Shown: positions 36,767-45,613, counted from the stretch's first letter. The stretch is 64,000 nt of DNA from Paracoccaceae bacterium (GCA_016938875.1 JAFGTV010000053.1:186001-250000); one strand, 5' to 3'. Translations and numbers: made by a program. Notes: generated from the letters alone by a model not told the origin.

Positions 36767-37444
36767 GTGATCGAACTGGAAAACGTGTCCCACAGCTATG
36801 GCGGGGGGGAGTTGCTTTCGGGCATTTCGCTGCGCCTGGCGCCGGGGTCGTTCTATTTCCTGACCGGGCCCTCGGGGGCAGGCAAGACCACCTTTCTGAA
36901 GCTGTGCTATGCCGAGCTTTTGCCAAGCGCGGGGCATGTGCGGCTGTTCAACGCCGATCTGCGGGGCATGGACCGGGATACGGTCGCGCGCACCCGCCGG
37001 CGGATCGGGGTGGTGCATCAGGACTGCCAGTTCCTGGATCATTTGCCGCTGCGCGAGAACCTGTCGCTGCCGCTGCTGGCGGCCGGGCGTGACGCCCAGG
37101 CCGAGGCCGCGAACCTGCAAGAATTGCTGAACTGGGTCGGCCTGCGGGCCCAGGCCGAGGCCTTGCCGCCGCAATTGTCGGGGGGCGAACGTCAGCGTGC
37201 CGCCCTGGCCCGCGCGGTCATCATGGACCCTGACGTGATCCTGGCCGATGAACCCACCGGCAATGTCGACTGGGAAATGTCCCTGCGGATCCTTCAGTTG
37301 CTGGTAGAACTGAACCGGATGGGCAAGACGATCCTGATCGCCACCCATGACCTGAACCTGATCCGTGCCGCCAAGGCCCAGGTCGCCGCCCGGGTGCTGC
37401 GCATCAAGGACCGCCACCTGCATCTGGCGGGGGCGGACCTGTGA
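36767..37444 (+). CDS. ftsE: Cell division ATP-binding protein FtsE
   Basis: FtsE is the ABC ATPase that, with FtsX, controls septal peptidoglycan hydrolases. The protein has 225 residues with Walker A G-P-S-G-A-G-K-T at 34-41, the signature L-S-G-G-E-R-Q-R, Walker B V-I-L-A-D-E-P and the H-loop histidine in A-T-H-D. I take GTG 36767 (M-I-E-L-E-N-V) with GGAG 6 nt upstream; an in-frame GTG at 36755 would add four residues. It overlaps ftsX by 4 nt (GTGA). Confidence 0.96.
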   Translation: MIELENVSHSYGGGELLSGISLRLAPGSFYFLTGPSGAGKTTFLKLCYAELLPSAGHVRLFNADLRGMDRDTVARTRRRIGVVHQDCQFLDHLPLRENLSLPLLAAGRDAQAEAANLQELLNWVGLRAQAEALPPQLSGGERQRAALARAVIMDPDVILADEPTGNVDWEMSLRILQLLVELNRMGKTILIATHDLNLIRAAKAQVAARVLRIKDRHLHLAGADL

Positions 37445-38343
37445 GGGCGCTGACACGGATCGTGGCCGTTCTGGCGGCAGAGCCAGAGGCCAGCCGCGTT
37501 GTGCCGCCCACCGGGTTCACCGCACGGCTTACGATATTCAGTTCTGCGGCGATGGCGTTTCTGGCGGTGTTCGCGATGGCACTGTCGTTGGCCTCGGGGC
37601 GGTTGGCGGATCGCTGGGGCGATGCGTTGGCGCGCACGGCGACGGTGCGCATCTCTGCGCCCGAAGGGCAGATGGAGGCCCAGGCCGATGCGGTTCTGGC
37701 GGTGCTGCGCACCACGCCCGGGGTGGCCACCGCCCGGCTGATCCCGGATGACGAACAGCGCGCCCTGCTAGAGCCGTGGTTCGGCCCCGGCCTGCCGGTC
37801 GAGACCCTTCCGCTGCCGCGTCTGGTCGAGTTGACCGAGACCCCCGATGGCATGGACGCCGAGGCGTTGCGCCTGCGCCTGGCCGGCGAGGCGCCGGGGG
37901 CGGTGCTGGACGATCACACCCGCTGGCGCCGGCCGCTGGTGCGCGCGGCGGGGCGGCTGCGGATGCTGGGCTGGTTGTCGATCGGGCTGATCGGGGCGAC
38001 GATGGCGGCGATGATTACCCTGTCGGCCAATGCCGCGCTGGCGGCCAATGCACGGGTGATCAAGGTGCTGCGCCTGGTGGGGGCGCGCGACGTGTTCATC
38101 GCGCGCGCCTTTGTGCGCCGCTTTACCCGCCGCGCACTGGAGGGGGCCGCGATCGGCACCCTGGCGGGCATGGTGGCGGTCGCGCTGTTGCCGCGGGCGG
38201 ATACGGCGGGGGGCTTTCTGACCGGGCTGGGGTTTCAGGGCGCGGACTGGCTGTGGCCGCTGGTTCTGCCGCCGCTGGCCGCGGGCGTGGCGTTCTGGGC
38301 GACGCGGTGGGCGGCCCTGCGGGTTCTGAGGGGGATCACCTGA
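37441..38343 (+). CDS. ftsX: Cell division protein FtsX
   Basis: FtsX is the membrane partner of FtsE, 300 residues. The first membrane helix is at about 34-55 (I-F-S-S-A-A-M-A-F-L-A-V-F-A-M-A). A periplasmic loop of about 110 residues follows, then three more helices from about residue 178, with the conserved A-R-V-I-K-V-L-R-L-V-G-A-R-D motif that contacts FtsE. GTG 37441 starts within the ftsE stop (GTGA), so translation is coupled. The plsC-type gene follows with a 1 nt overlap. Confidence 0.95.
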   Translation: MRALTRIVAVLAAEPEASRVVPPTGFTARLTIFSSAAMAFLAVFAMALSLASGRLADRWGDALARTATVRISAPEGQMEAQADAVLAVLRTTPGVATARLIPDDEQRALLEPWFGPGLPVETLPLPRLVELTETPDGMDAEALRLRLAGEAPGAVLDDHTRWRRPLVRAAGRLRMLGWLSIGLIGATMAAMITLSANAALAANARVIKVLRLVGARDVFIARAFVRRFTRRALEGAAIGTLAGMVAVALLPRADTAGGFLTGLGFQGADWLWPLVLPPLAAGVAFWATRWAALRVLRGIT

Positions 38344-39077
38344 TGCGATATGCGTTCCAATACCTGCGCTCACTCGTGTTCGTGGGGCAGATGTATCTGG
38401 CGATGGTGGTTTTCGGGCTGGTCTATGCGCCGTTCGCGCTGATCTCTCGGGCCTGGGCGTATCGGGCGGTGCATCATTATTGCCACTACGTGCGCTGGAC
38501 CGCGCGCTGGATGGTCGGCCTGCGCTCCGAGGTGCGCGGCACGGTTCCCCAGGGCGAGGTTCTGGTCGCGGCCAAGCACCAGTCGTTTTTCGATATCATC
38601 ATCCTGGTCAGCGTCATTCCGAGACCGCGCTTTATCATGAAGAAATCCCTGACCAAGGCACCGATCCTGGGCTGGTATGCCAAGCGGCTGGGCTGTGTGC
38701 CGGTTGACCGGGGTAAGCGGGGCCAGGCGATCCAGCACATGGTGGCCCAGGTCGCCGCGGGCCGCGAAGAGCCGGGGCAATTGGTGATCTATCCCCAGGG
38801 CACCCGCGTCGCACCGGGGGTCAAGCAGCCCTTCAAGATCGGCACGGGGGTGCTGTACGGCCAGTTCGGCCATGACTGTGTGCCGGCCGCGACCAATGTG
38901 GGCGTGTTCTGGCCGCGCACCGGGATCTACCGCAAAAAGGGGTTGGCGGTGGTCGAGTTCCTGCCGACGATCCCGGCCGGTCAGCCGATCGAGAGCTTTA
39001 TGAAAGAGCTGCAAGAGGTGGTCGAGGGGGCCTCGGACCGGCTGATGGCCGATGCGGGGTTCGTGGCCCGGTCATAG
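38343..39077 (+). CDS. 1-acyl-sn-glycerol-3-phosphate acyltransferase (PlsC family)
   Basis: This is a lysophosphatidate acyltransferase of 244 residues for phospholipid synthesis at the inner membrane. Motif I is H79-Q-S-F-F-D84; motif III reads P-Q-G-T-R where most family members have P-E-G-T-R. A membrane segment lies at about 12-35. It overlaps ftsX by one nucleotide, an order that recurs in Rhodobacterales and ties phospholipid synthesis to the ftsEX transcript. Ornithine-lipid acyltransferase (OlsA-like) is an alternative assignment. Hairpin 39090-39112 may end the transcript. Confidence 0.92.
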   Translation: MRYAFQYLRSLVFVGQMYLAMVVFGLVYAPFALISRAWAYRAVHHYCHYVRWTARWMVGLRSEVRGTVPQGEVLVAAKHQSFFDIIILVSVIPRPRFIMKKSLTKAPILGWYAKRLGCVPVDRGKRGQAIQHMVAQVAAGREEPGQLVIYPQGTRVAPGVKQPFKIGTGVLYGQFGHDCVPAATNVGVFWPRTGIYRKKGLAVVEFLPTIPAGQPIESFMKELQEVVEGASDRLMADAGFVARS

Positions 39078-39089
39078 GGAGTGGCACGC

Positions 39090-39112
39090 CCCGGCTGATG
39101 GATCAGGCCGGG
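39090..39112. terminator. Hairpin between convergent plsC and accA
   Basis: CCCGGCTGAT pairs with ATCAGGCCGGG with one bulged base and a GG loop. It lies between two convergent genes and could end both, but there is no T tract. Confidence 0.35.
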
Positions 39113-39134
39113 ACGGTGTGATGTTGGGGGCGGA

Positions 39135-40094
39135 TCAGGCCGCCAGACCCTTGGACCCCATCGACAGGAACTTTTTGCGCCGATCGGCGATCAGTGCGGC
39201 GCCATCCTTGCCCGACAGATCGCCCAGCAGCGCCTTGAGCGCCTTGCCGACGGCGGCAATCGTGTCCTCGCGCCCGCGCTGGGCGCCGCCCATGGGTTCG
39301 GCGATGATCCGGTCGATCACGCCAAGCTTGAGCAGATCCTGCGCGGTCAGGCGCAGGGCCTCGGCGGCCTCGCGCATCTTTTCGGCGTCCTTCCACAGGA
39401 TACTGGCGCAGCCCTCGGGCGAAATCACCGAATAGACCGAATGTTCCAGCATCGCGACGCGGTTGGCGGTGGCAAAGGCGACGGCCCCGCCCGATCCGCC
39501 CTCGCCGATGATGACGCTGACCAGCGGCACACCGATTTGCAGGCATTTTTCAGTCGAGCGGGCGATCGCCTCGGACTGGCCGCGTTCCTCGGCGCCCTTG
39601 CCGGGATAGGCGCCGGGGGTGTCGACCAGGGTGATGACGGGCATGTTGAACCGCTCGGCGATGTCCATCAGGCGCACGGCCTTGCGATACCCCTCGGGGC
39701 GGGCCATGCCGAAATTGCGTTCCAGCCGGGTTTTCGTGTCGGACCCTTTTTCGTGACCGATCACCACCACGGGCTGGTCATTGAACCGGGCGATCCCACC
39801 CATCACCGCGTGGTCGTCGGCAAAGTTGCGGTCGCCGGCCAGGGGCGTGTATTCGGTGAACAGCGCCTCGATATAGTCCTTGCAGTGGGGCCGGTCGGGA
39901 TGGCGCGCCACCTGGCATTTGCGCCACGGCGTCAGGTTCTTGTAGAGATCGCGCAGCATGTCCGCGGCCTTGCGGTCCAGCGCGGCGGCCTCTTGTTCGA
40001 TATCCATCTCTTCATTGGCGCGGGCCATCGCGCGCAACTCTTCTGCCTTGCCTTCGATCTCGGCCAGGGGCTTTTCGAATTCGAGGTAGTTCAT
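39135..40094 (-). CDS. accA: Acetyl-CoA carboxylase carboxyltransferase subunit alpha
   Basis: AccA with AccD moves the carboxyl group from biotin to acetyl-CoA to give malonyl-CoA, the start of fatty-acid synthesis. The 319-residue protein has the typical N-terminal helical part (Y-L-E-F-E-K-P-L), then V-A-R-H-P-D-R-P, the crotonase-like core [13 protein letters not shown] and [10 protein letters not shown]. accB, accC and accD are not in the window. It is transcribed away from cysK, which lies upstream after 88 bp on the same strand. Confidence 0.98.
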   Translation of the reverse strand: MNYLEFEKPLAEIEGKAEELRAMARANEEMDIEQEAAALDRKAADMLRDLYKNLTPWRKCQVARHPDRPHCKDYIEALFTEYTPLAGDRNFADDHAVMGGIARFNDQPVVVIGHEKGSDTKTRLERNFGMARPEGYRKAVRLMDIAERFNMPVITLVDTPGAYPGKGAEERGQSEAIARSTEKCLQIGVPLVSVIIGEGGSGGAVAFATANRVAMLEHSVYSVISPEGCASILWKDAEKMREAAEALRLTAQDLLKLGVIDRIIAEPMGGAQRGREDTIAAVGKALKALLGDLSGKDGAALIADRRKKFLSMGSKGLAA

Positions 40095-40182
40095 GCAAGG
40101 GCTCCCGCAATCGTGTGGGGGTATATGACGCCGGTGGGCGGGTTTTGCAATATCGCAGGGCCCGGACCAACGGCCGCGCCGC

Positions 40183-41265
40183 CTAGCCGACCTGGTATCC
40201 GGGGGTCGAGGCCGCGATCGCGCGCTCCTCTTCGTCCATCTCTTCGGCCACCGTGGCGAAAAGAGGGGTCGAGAGATAGCGCTCTCCGGTGTCGGGCAGC
40301 ATGGCCAGGATCACCGATCCGGGCGCGGCCCGGTTGGCCAACTGGACGGCGATGGCGAAACTTGCCCCGCCCGAAATCCCGGTGAGGATTCCCTCTTTGG
40401 TGGCCAGTTCATGCGCCCATTTCATGCCATCGGCGCCGGTCACCGGGATCAGCTCGTCGTAGAACCCGCTGTCGATGGTTTCTTGCAGCACCAATGGAAT
40501 GAAATCCGGGGTCCAGCCCTGGATCGGGTGCGGGGCAAAGGCCGGGTGGCTTTCGTCGGCCTCGCCCCGGGCGTTGCGGGCCTGGGTGAGGCCGCTGGCG
40601 ATCAGCGGGGCGTCGGCGGGTTCGCTCAGGATGATCCGTGTTTCGGGCCGGTCTTGCCGCAACACGCGGGCGACCCCCGTGACGGTGCCGCCGGTGCCGT
40701 AGCCGGACACGAAATAGTCCAGCCGCTGGCCCGCGAAATCGGCAAGGATTTCACGCGCCGTGGTCGCTGCGTGGATGTCGGCATTGGCGCTTGTCTCGAA
40801 CTGGTGGGCCAGGAACCAGCCGTTCTTTTGCGCCAGTTCCTGTGCCTTGCGATACATGCCCATCGCCTTGTCTGCCTTGGGCGTCAGCACCACCTTGGCG
40901 CCCATCATCCGCATCAGCTTGCGCCGCTCGATGGAAAAGCTTTCGGCCATGGTGATGACCAGCGGATATCCCTTTTGCGCGCAGACCATCGCAAGGCCGA
41001 TGCCGGTGTTGCCGCTGGTCGCCTCGACCACCGTCTGGCCGGGTTTCAACGTGCCGTCGCGTTCGGCCTGTTCGATGATGTTGACGGCCAGGCGGTCCTT
41101 GACGGACGCGCCGGGATTAAATGCCTCTGCCTTGACGTAAAGCGTGACGTGATCCGGCCCCAGGTTGTTGATGCGGATCGCGGGCGTGTCGCCGATGGTG
41201 TCGAGCACGCTGTCGAACAGGCGCCCGCGCCCATGCGTCGTCCTGATGCTGCCGGTGTTGGTCAT
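40183..41265 (-). CDS. cysK: Cysteine synthase A
   Basis: CysK makes L-cysteine from O-acetylserine and sulfide with PLP. The 360-residue protein has the PLP lysine K56 in N-P-G-A-S-V-K-D-R and the asparagine-loop T-S-G-N-T-G-I-G, with G-G-T-V-T-G in the middle for the phosphate. It is about 30-40 residues longer than the E. coli enzyme, largely at the C-terminus, a form common in Rhodobacterales. ATG 41265 was chosen over an upstream in-frame start because M-T-N-T-G is followed by conserved sequence. Confidence 0.95.
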   Translation of the reverse strand: MTNTGSIRTTHGRGRLFDSVLDTIGDTPAIRINNLGPDHVTLYVKAEAFNPGASVKDRLAVNIIEQAERDGTLKPGQTVVEATSGNTGIGLAMVCAQKGYPLVITMAESFSIERRKLMRMMGAKVVLTPKADKAMGMYRKAQELAQKNGWFLAHQFETSANADIHAATTAREILADFAGQRLDYFVSGYGTGGTVTGVARVLRQDRPETRIILSEPADAPLIASGLTQARNARGEADESHPAFAPHPIQGWTPDFIPLVLQETIDSGFYDELIPVTGADGMKWAHELATKEGILTGISGGASFAIAVQLANRAAPGSVILAMLPDTGERYLSTPLFATVAEEMDEEERAIAASTPGYQVG

Positions 41266-41374
41266 GTCGCGCCCCCTTGGTCTTTCGATTCCGGGTGGGA
41301 CCATAGCACATAAGTCATCGCGCGCAGCGGGCAGACCATAAAGGGGGGCGTGCACGGCGGGTCGGCGGCGAAAG

Positions 41375-41396
41375 GGCCCCCGTGCCGCCGGGGGCC
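41375..41396. terminator. Strong GC hairpin between cysK and mcl1
   Basis: GGCCCCCG (41375-41382) and CGGGGGCC (41389-41396) are perfect 8 bp arms around a 6 nt loop. On the minus strand only CCC then TTT follows, so it is a weak or auxiliary terminator behind the better one at 41403-41429. Confidence 0.45.
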
Positions 41397-41402
41397 TGGC
41401 CG

Positions 41403-41429
41403 AAAAAACGGGACCATGGGGCCCCGTTT
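41403..41429 (-). terminator. Rho-independent terminator of mcl1
   Basis: Read on the minus strand, AAACGGGGCC pairs with GGTCCCGTTT across a short loop with one mismatch and runs into six T residues, about 25 bp after the mcl1 stop. Confidence 0.7.
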
Positions 41430-41453
41430 CTCGTCTGGCGCGCTGGTGTGCGT

Positions 41454-42413
41454 CTAGTGGTCTGCGATCATCGCGGCCTGGCGCACGATCACCTCGGCCT
41501 GCTTGATCGAGGCGATGTCAACCAGCCGCCCCTTGTAAACGGTCGCCCCCGCGCCCTCGGCCTTGGCCTTTTCCATCGCGGCCAGGATCTCGCGCGCCTC
41601 GGCGACGGCCGCATCAGAGGGGGTAAAGACCTCGTTGGCCAGGGTCACCTGTTTGGGATGGATCGCCCATTTGCCGACCATGCCCAGCGTGGCGGACCGG
41701 AGGGCCTGTGCACGGAACCCTTCGTCATCCGAGAAATCGCCGAACGGGCCGTCCACGGGCAGAACCCCGTGCGTCCGGCAGGCCGCGACGATGGCGGTTT
41801 GCGCCCAGTGCCAGGGGTCGGACCAGTATTTCGCGCCCTCATGCGCCATGTAGTAATTTTCCTGGGTGCCGCCGATCCCGGTGGTCTGCATCCCCATCGA
41901 CGCGGCGAAATCCGCGGCGCCCAGGCTCATCGCCTGCAATCGGGGGCTGGCCGCGGCGATCTCTTCGACATGGGCGATGCCGGCGGCCGATTCGATGATC
42001 ACCTCAAAGGCGATGGGCTTGGTGCGCCCCCTGGCGCGTTCCACGGCGGTGACCAGGGCATCGACCGCATAGATATCGGCCGCGCAGCCGGCCTTGGGGA
42101 TCATGATCTGGTCCAGCCGGTCCGAGGCGTTTTCCAGCAGGGCCACCACATCCTGGTACCAATAGGGCGTGTCCAGCCCGTTGATCCGCACGCTGAGGTG
42201 TTTGTTGCCCCAGTCGATATCGCCGATCGCCTGAATGACGTTCTGGCGCGCGGTCGCCTTGTCATCGGGGGCGACGGAATCCTCTAGATCCAGGTTGATC
42301 ACGTCCGCCGCACTGGTCGCCATCTTTTCAAAGATCGCCGGGCGCGAGCCGGGGCCGAACAGCTGGCAACGGTTGGGGCGGGCAACGGGCGTGGGCTGAA
42401 TGCGGAAGGACAT
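41454..42413 (-). CDS. mcl1: L-malyl-CoA/beta-methylmalyl-CoA lyase
   Basis: Mcl1 cleaves beta-methylmalyl-CoA to glyoxylate and propionyl-CoA, and malyl-CoA to acetyl-CoA and glyoxylate, in the ethylmalonyl-CoA pathway. The 319 residues belong to the CitE-like aldolase family: N-L-D-L-E-D-S-V near 42 with metal and substrate acids, R-I-N-G-L-D-T-P-Y, P-K-A-G-C, and E-V-I-I-E-S-A-A-G with the metal-binding glutamate. ATG 42413 is the family start (M-S-F-R-I-Q). phaA and phaB at 25-27 kb supply the first steps of the same pathway. It is transcribed alone, away from dgcN, across a 318 bp region with dyads. Confidence 0.95.
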   Translation of the reverse strand: MSFRIQPTPVARPNRCQLFGPGSRPAIFEKMATSAADVINLDLEDSVAPDDKATARQNVIQAIGDIDWGNKHLSVRINGLDTPYWYQDVVALLENASDRLDQIMIPKAGCAADIYAVDALVTAVERARGRTKPIAFEVIIESAAGIAHVEEIAAASPRLQAMSLGAADFAASMGMQTTGIGGTQENYYMAHEGAKYWSDPWHWAQTAIVAACRTHGVLPVDGPFGDFSDDEGFRAQALRSATLGMVGKWAIHPKQVTLANEVFTPSDAAVAEAREILAAMEKAKAEGAGATVYKGRLVDIASIKQAEVIVRQAAMIADH

Positions 42414-42584
42414 GGGCGCGCCTTTCGGTAAGGATGTGTCGTTTGTGTCGCGGGATGTGATAGAATGTTGCGCACCCCTTCGCAAGGGGTTTCGCTGCGG
42501 CGCAGCGACGGGGCCGCAGCGGGCGTGGTCGATTGTGGCGTGCGAGCGGGCGCGAAGCGGTGGAATTACATCGCCTGCTTTTAC

Positions 42585-42596
42585 ATCGTGCACGAT
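42585..42596. promoter_or_regulatory. Candidate operator: 12 bp perfect palindrome
   Basis: ATCGTGCACGAT is fully self-complementary and lies 136 bp before the dgcN ATG and 172 bp before the mcl1 ATG. It is a plausible dimeric-repressor site. The binding protein is unknown and no regulator gene is adjacent. Confidence 0.4.
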
Positions 42597-42620
42597 TCTG
42601 CGTCAGAGATGCCCTCTTTG

Positions 42621-42637
42621 CGAACGATCTTCGTTCG
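42621..42637. promoter_or_regulatory. Candidate operator: CGAACGA-TCT-TCGTTCG dyad
   Basis: Seven-base arms match perfectly around a 3 bp centre, 95 bp upstream of dgcN. The geometry suits a helix-turn-helix dimer. The regulator is unknown. Confidence 0.45.
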
Positions 42638-42731
42638 GGATTGGGTGCCGCAGGCCAGTTCCGCAGGACATCCCCGCGCCGGATGATAGGGTCCGGCGCA
42701 GCCTGATTGCGCCAAACATGGGAATGCCGCG

Positions 42732-43733
42732 ATGATCGAGACCCCCTATCTTTTGTTCCTGGGCGATGCGCCCGATCCGCTGGCCGCCAAGGTGGCCCAG
42801 GGCATCAAGGACTGGCGCCCCGAGAACGCCATCGGCCAGTTCCGCATGGACGGTTGCAAGGCCGATCTGCGCCTGCCCGACATGACCCTGGCACAGGCCA
42901 AGGCGGCGGGCGCCAAGACCCTGGTGATCGGGGTGGCCAACCGTGGCGGGGTGATTTCCCAGGCCTGGAAAAAGGTGCTGGTGACCGCGCTGGAAGAGGG
43001 GTTCGACCTGGCCTCTGGCCTGCACAACCTGCTGATGGACGAACCCGACCTCGTCGCCGTGGCCGAGGCCTGCGGGCGCGCGCTGCACGATGTGCGGGTG
43101 CCCGAGGTCGATTACCCGATCGCCAACGGCGTGCCGCGCACCGGCAAACGCTGCCTGGCCGTCGGCACCGACTGTTCGGTCGGCAAGATGTATACCGCCC
43201 TGGCGATGGACCGCGAGATGCAGGCGCGCGGAATGAAATCCACCTTTCGCGCCACGGGGCAGACCGGGATCCTGATCACCGGCGACGGGGTGCCGCTGGA
43301 TGCGGTCGTGGCCGATTTCATGGCCGGTGCCGTGGAATGGCTGACGCCCGACAACGACCCCGACCATTGGGATCTGATCGAGGGGCAGGGCAGCCTGTTC
43401 CACGTCTCATATTCCGGGGTGACCATGGCGCTGATCCATGGCGGTGCGCCCGATGCGCTGATCCTGTCGCACGAACCCACCCGCACCCATATGCGTGGCC
43501 TGCCCGGATATGGCCTGCCGACGCTGGAGGCGCTGCGCGATCTGTCCCTGACCCTGGCGCAGGTGGCCAATCCCGCCTGCCGGGTCGTTGGCGTTTCGGT
43601 CAACACCGCCGCGTTGGATGACGACGCCGCGCTGGCCTGCCTGGCCGAGATCGAGGGGCGCATGGGCCTGCCGACGGTCGATCCGTTCCGCCAGGGCGCG
43701 GGACGGCTGGTCGACGCGCTGGCCAGCGTTTAG
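42732..43733 (+). CDS. dgcN: D-glutamate N-acetyltransferase DgcN (DUF1611)
   Basis: DgcN acetylates D-glutamate to N-acetyl-D-glutamate in the DgcN-DgcA route described in marine bacteria. The 333-residue DUF1611 protein has an N-terminal Rossmann-like part (L-L-F-L-G-D-A, then V-I-G-V-A-N-R-G-G at 65-73) and a P-loop-like G-T-D-C-S-V-G-K at 145-152 in the C-terminal domain. dgcA lies 9 bp downstream and a D-amino acid transaminase follows. This context supports D-amino acid breakdown rather than the vague NAD-dependent epimerase label often given to DUF1611. Assignment to D-glutamate is by family and context. Confidence 0.88.
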   Translation: MIETPYLLFLGDAPDPLAAKVAQGIKDWRPENAIGQFRMDGCKADLRLPDMTLAQAKAAGAKTLVIGVANRGGVISQAWKKVLVTALEEGFDLASGLHNLLMDEPDLVAVAEACGRALHDVRVPEVDYPIANGVPRTGKRCLAVGTDCSVGKMYTALAMDREMQARGMKSTFRATGQTGILITGDGVPLDAVVADFMAGAVEWLTPDNDPDHWDLIEGQGSLFHVSYSGVTMALIHGGAPDALILSHEPTRTHMRGLPGYGLPTLEALRDLSLTLAQVANPACRVVGVSVNTAALDDDAALACLAEIEGRMGLPTVDPFRQGAGRLVDALASV

Positions 43734-43742
43734 GCTGGTCCC

Positions 43743-44708
43743 ATGCAGATCACCGTCACCCCCGATACATTCCGCCTGGCGCAGGCCTTTACGATCTCGC
43801 GCGGCTCGCGCACCGAGGCGCGGGTGCTGACCGCCCGCGTCGAGGCCGAGACCGTCACCGGCTGGGGCGAATGCGTGCCCTATGCCCGTTACGGCGAAAC
43901 CCTCGACAGCGTCGCCGCCCAGATCGCTGGGCTGACCCTGCCGCTGGACCGCGAGGGCTTGCAACACGCCCTGCCCGCCGGGGCCGCGCGCAATGCCGTC
44001 GATTGCGCCCTGTGGGACTGGCAGGCCAAGCGCGCGGGCAAACGGGTCTGGGAACTGGCCGGGCTGCCCGCGCCGGGCCCTGAAATTACCGCCTATACCC
44101 TGTCGCTGGACACGCCCGAGGCGATGCGCGCCTCGGCGGCGCAGCACGCCCATCGCCCGCTGCTGAAGATCAAGCTGGGCACCGAGGCCGACATGCCCCG
44201 GCTGGAGGCCGTGCGCGCCGGTGCCCCCAAATCGCGCATCATCGTCGATGCGAACGAGGGCTGGAGCGCAGAGGTTTACGCCGAACTGGCCCCCCACTTG
44301 GTGCGTCTGGGGGTCGAGCTGGTCGAACAGCCCCTGCCCGCGGGCCAGGATGACATGCTGGCCGAGATTGCCCGCCCCCTGCCGGTCTGTGCCGACGAGT
44401 CCTGTCACGACCGTGCGTCGCTGCCGGGGCTGAAGGGCAAGTATGACCTGGTCAACATCAAGCTGGACAAGACCGGCGGCCTGACCGAGGCGCTGGCCCT
44501 GCGCGCGGCCGCCCTGGCACAAGGCTACGGCGTCATGGTCGGCTGCATGGTCGGGTCCAGCCTGGCGATGGCGCCTGCGGTTCTGTTGGCCCAGGGCGCG
44601 GCCGTGACGGACCTTGACGGGCCGCTTTTGTTGGCCGAAGACCGGCCCCACAAGCTGCACTATGACGCGGCCGGCGTATACCCGCCCGAGGCAAGCCTCT
44701 GGGGATGA
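43743..44708 (+). CDS. dgcA: N-acetyl-D-glutamate racemase DgcA (enolase superfamily)
   Basis: This is an enolase-superfamily epimerase of 321 residues. The acid/base lysines are K142 and K144 (K-I-K) and K240 (N-I-K-L), and the metal ligands D169 (V-D-A-N), E195 (V-E-Q-P) and D218 (A-D-E-S). This set is that of the dipeptide-epimerase branch. Next to dgcN it is best read as DgcA, which turns N-acetyl-D-glutamate into the L form for deacetylation to L-glutamate. L-Ala-D/L-Glu dipeptide epimerase (murein peptide recycling) is the alternative. The deacetylase is not in the window. Confidence 0.88.
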   Translation: MQITVTPDTFRLAQAFTISRGSRTEARVLTARVEAETVTGWGECVPYARYGETLDSVAAQIAGLTLPLDREGLQHALPAGAARNAVDCALWDWQAKRAGKRVWELAGLPAPGPEITAYTLSLDTPEAMRASAAQHAHRPLLKIKLGTEADMPRLEAVRAGAPKSRIIVDANEGWSAEVYAELAPHLVRLGVELVEQPLPAGQDDMLAEIARPLPVCADESCHDRASLPGLKGKYDLVNIKLDKTGGLTEALALRAAALAQGYGVMVGCMVGSSLAMAPAVLLAQGAAVTDLDGPLLLAEDRPHKLHYDAAGVYPPEASLWG

Positions 44709-44748
44709 CCCGCGCCCGAGGATCAAGATGAACGAGAGGATCGCCCAG

Positions 44749-45609
44749 ATGAGCCGGACAGTCTATGTGAACGGGGCCTACCTGCCCGAGGAAGAGGCCA
44801 AGGTTTCGATCTTTGATCGCGGATTTCTTTTCGCCGATGGCGTCTATGAAGTGACCAGTGTCATCGGCGGCCGGTTGTTGGACTTCCACGGCCATGCCCG
44901 TCGCCTGGAACGCTCGCTGGGCGAGTTGGACATGGCATCGCCCGTCACCATGGACGAGTTGCTGGGCATCCACCGTGAACTGGTCGCGCGCAACGCGGTG
45001 ACCGAGGGGATGGTGTATCTGCAAATTACCCGCGGTGCGCCCGGGGATCGCGATTTCGTCTTTCCCGATCCCGAAACGACGCCCTCGACCCTGGTGCTGT
45101 TCACCCAGTCCAAGGGGCTGATCGACAACAAGGCCGCCGAAACCGGGATGAAGGTTATCTCGATCGACGACATCCGCTGGGGGCGGCGCGACATCAAGAC
45201 GGTGCAGCTGCTCTATCCCTCGATGGGCAAGATGATGGCCAAGGCGGCCGGGGCCGATGACGCCTGGATGGTCGACGATGGCATGGTCACCGAGGGCACC
45301 TCGAACAACGCCTATATCGTCAAGGACGGCAAGATCATCACCCGCAACCTGGGCAGTGAAATCCTGCACGGGATCACCCGCGCCGCCGTGCTGAAATTCG
45401 CGCGCGAGGCCCAGATGGAGGTCGAGGAGCGCCCCTTTACCATCGAAGAGGCCAAGGCGGCGGAAGAGGCGTTCATCACCTCTGCCTCGGCCTTTGTGAT
45501 GCCGGTGGTGTCGATCGACGGGGTGTCGCTGGGGGATGGCGCGCCGGGCCCGGTCGCGCGGCGCCTGCGCGAGATCTATATCGACGAAAGCCTGAAATCC
45601 GCGCTCTAG
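44749..45609 (+). CDS. dat: D-amino acid aminotransferase
   Basis: This fold-IV PLP transaminase (286 residues) moves the amino group of D-alanine or other D-amino acids to 2-oxoglutarate, giving D-glutamate. The PLP lysine is K150 in R-D-I-K-T-V-Q-L-L, the pattern of D-alanine transaminases rather than of branched-chain ones. The N-terminus V-Y-V-N-G-x-Y-L-P is typical. ATG 44749 was chosen; ATG 44728, seven codons earlier, is also possible. Its product D-glutamate is the substrate of DgcN two genes upstream, so the three genes form a coherent path from D-amino acids to L-glutamate. Confidence 0.93.
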   Translation: MSRTVYVNGAYLPEEEAKVSIFDRGFLFADGVYEVTSVIGGRLLDFHGHARRLERSLGELDMASPVTMDELLGIHRELVARNAVTEGMVYLQITRGAPGDRDFVFPDPETTPSTLVLFTQSKGLIDNKAAETGMKVISIDDIRWGRRDIKTVQLLYPSMGKMMAKAAGADDAWMVDDGMVTEGTSNNAYIVKDGKIITRNLGSEILHGITRAAVLKFAREAQMEVEERPFTIEEAKAAEEAFITSASAFVMPVVSIDGVSLGDGAPGPVARRLREIYIDESLKSAL

Positions 45610-45613
45610 GGCG

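Larger units (their letters stand above)
42414..42731. promoter_or_regulatory. Divergent mcl1/dgcN control region with several dyads
   Basis: This 318 bp region holds no gene that I can support. Perfect inverted repeats are CCCCTT-CGC-AAGGGG (42475-42489), CGCTGC-GGC-GCAGCG (42493-42507), the 12 bp palindrome at 42585-42596 and the dyad at 42621-42637. TTACATCG occurs twice as a direct repeat (42566-42573 and 42581-42588), the second copy running into the palindrome. I could not assign a clear -35/-10 pair. Confidence 0.5.
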
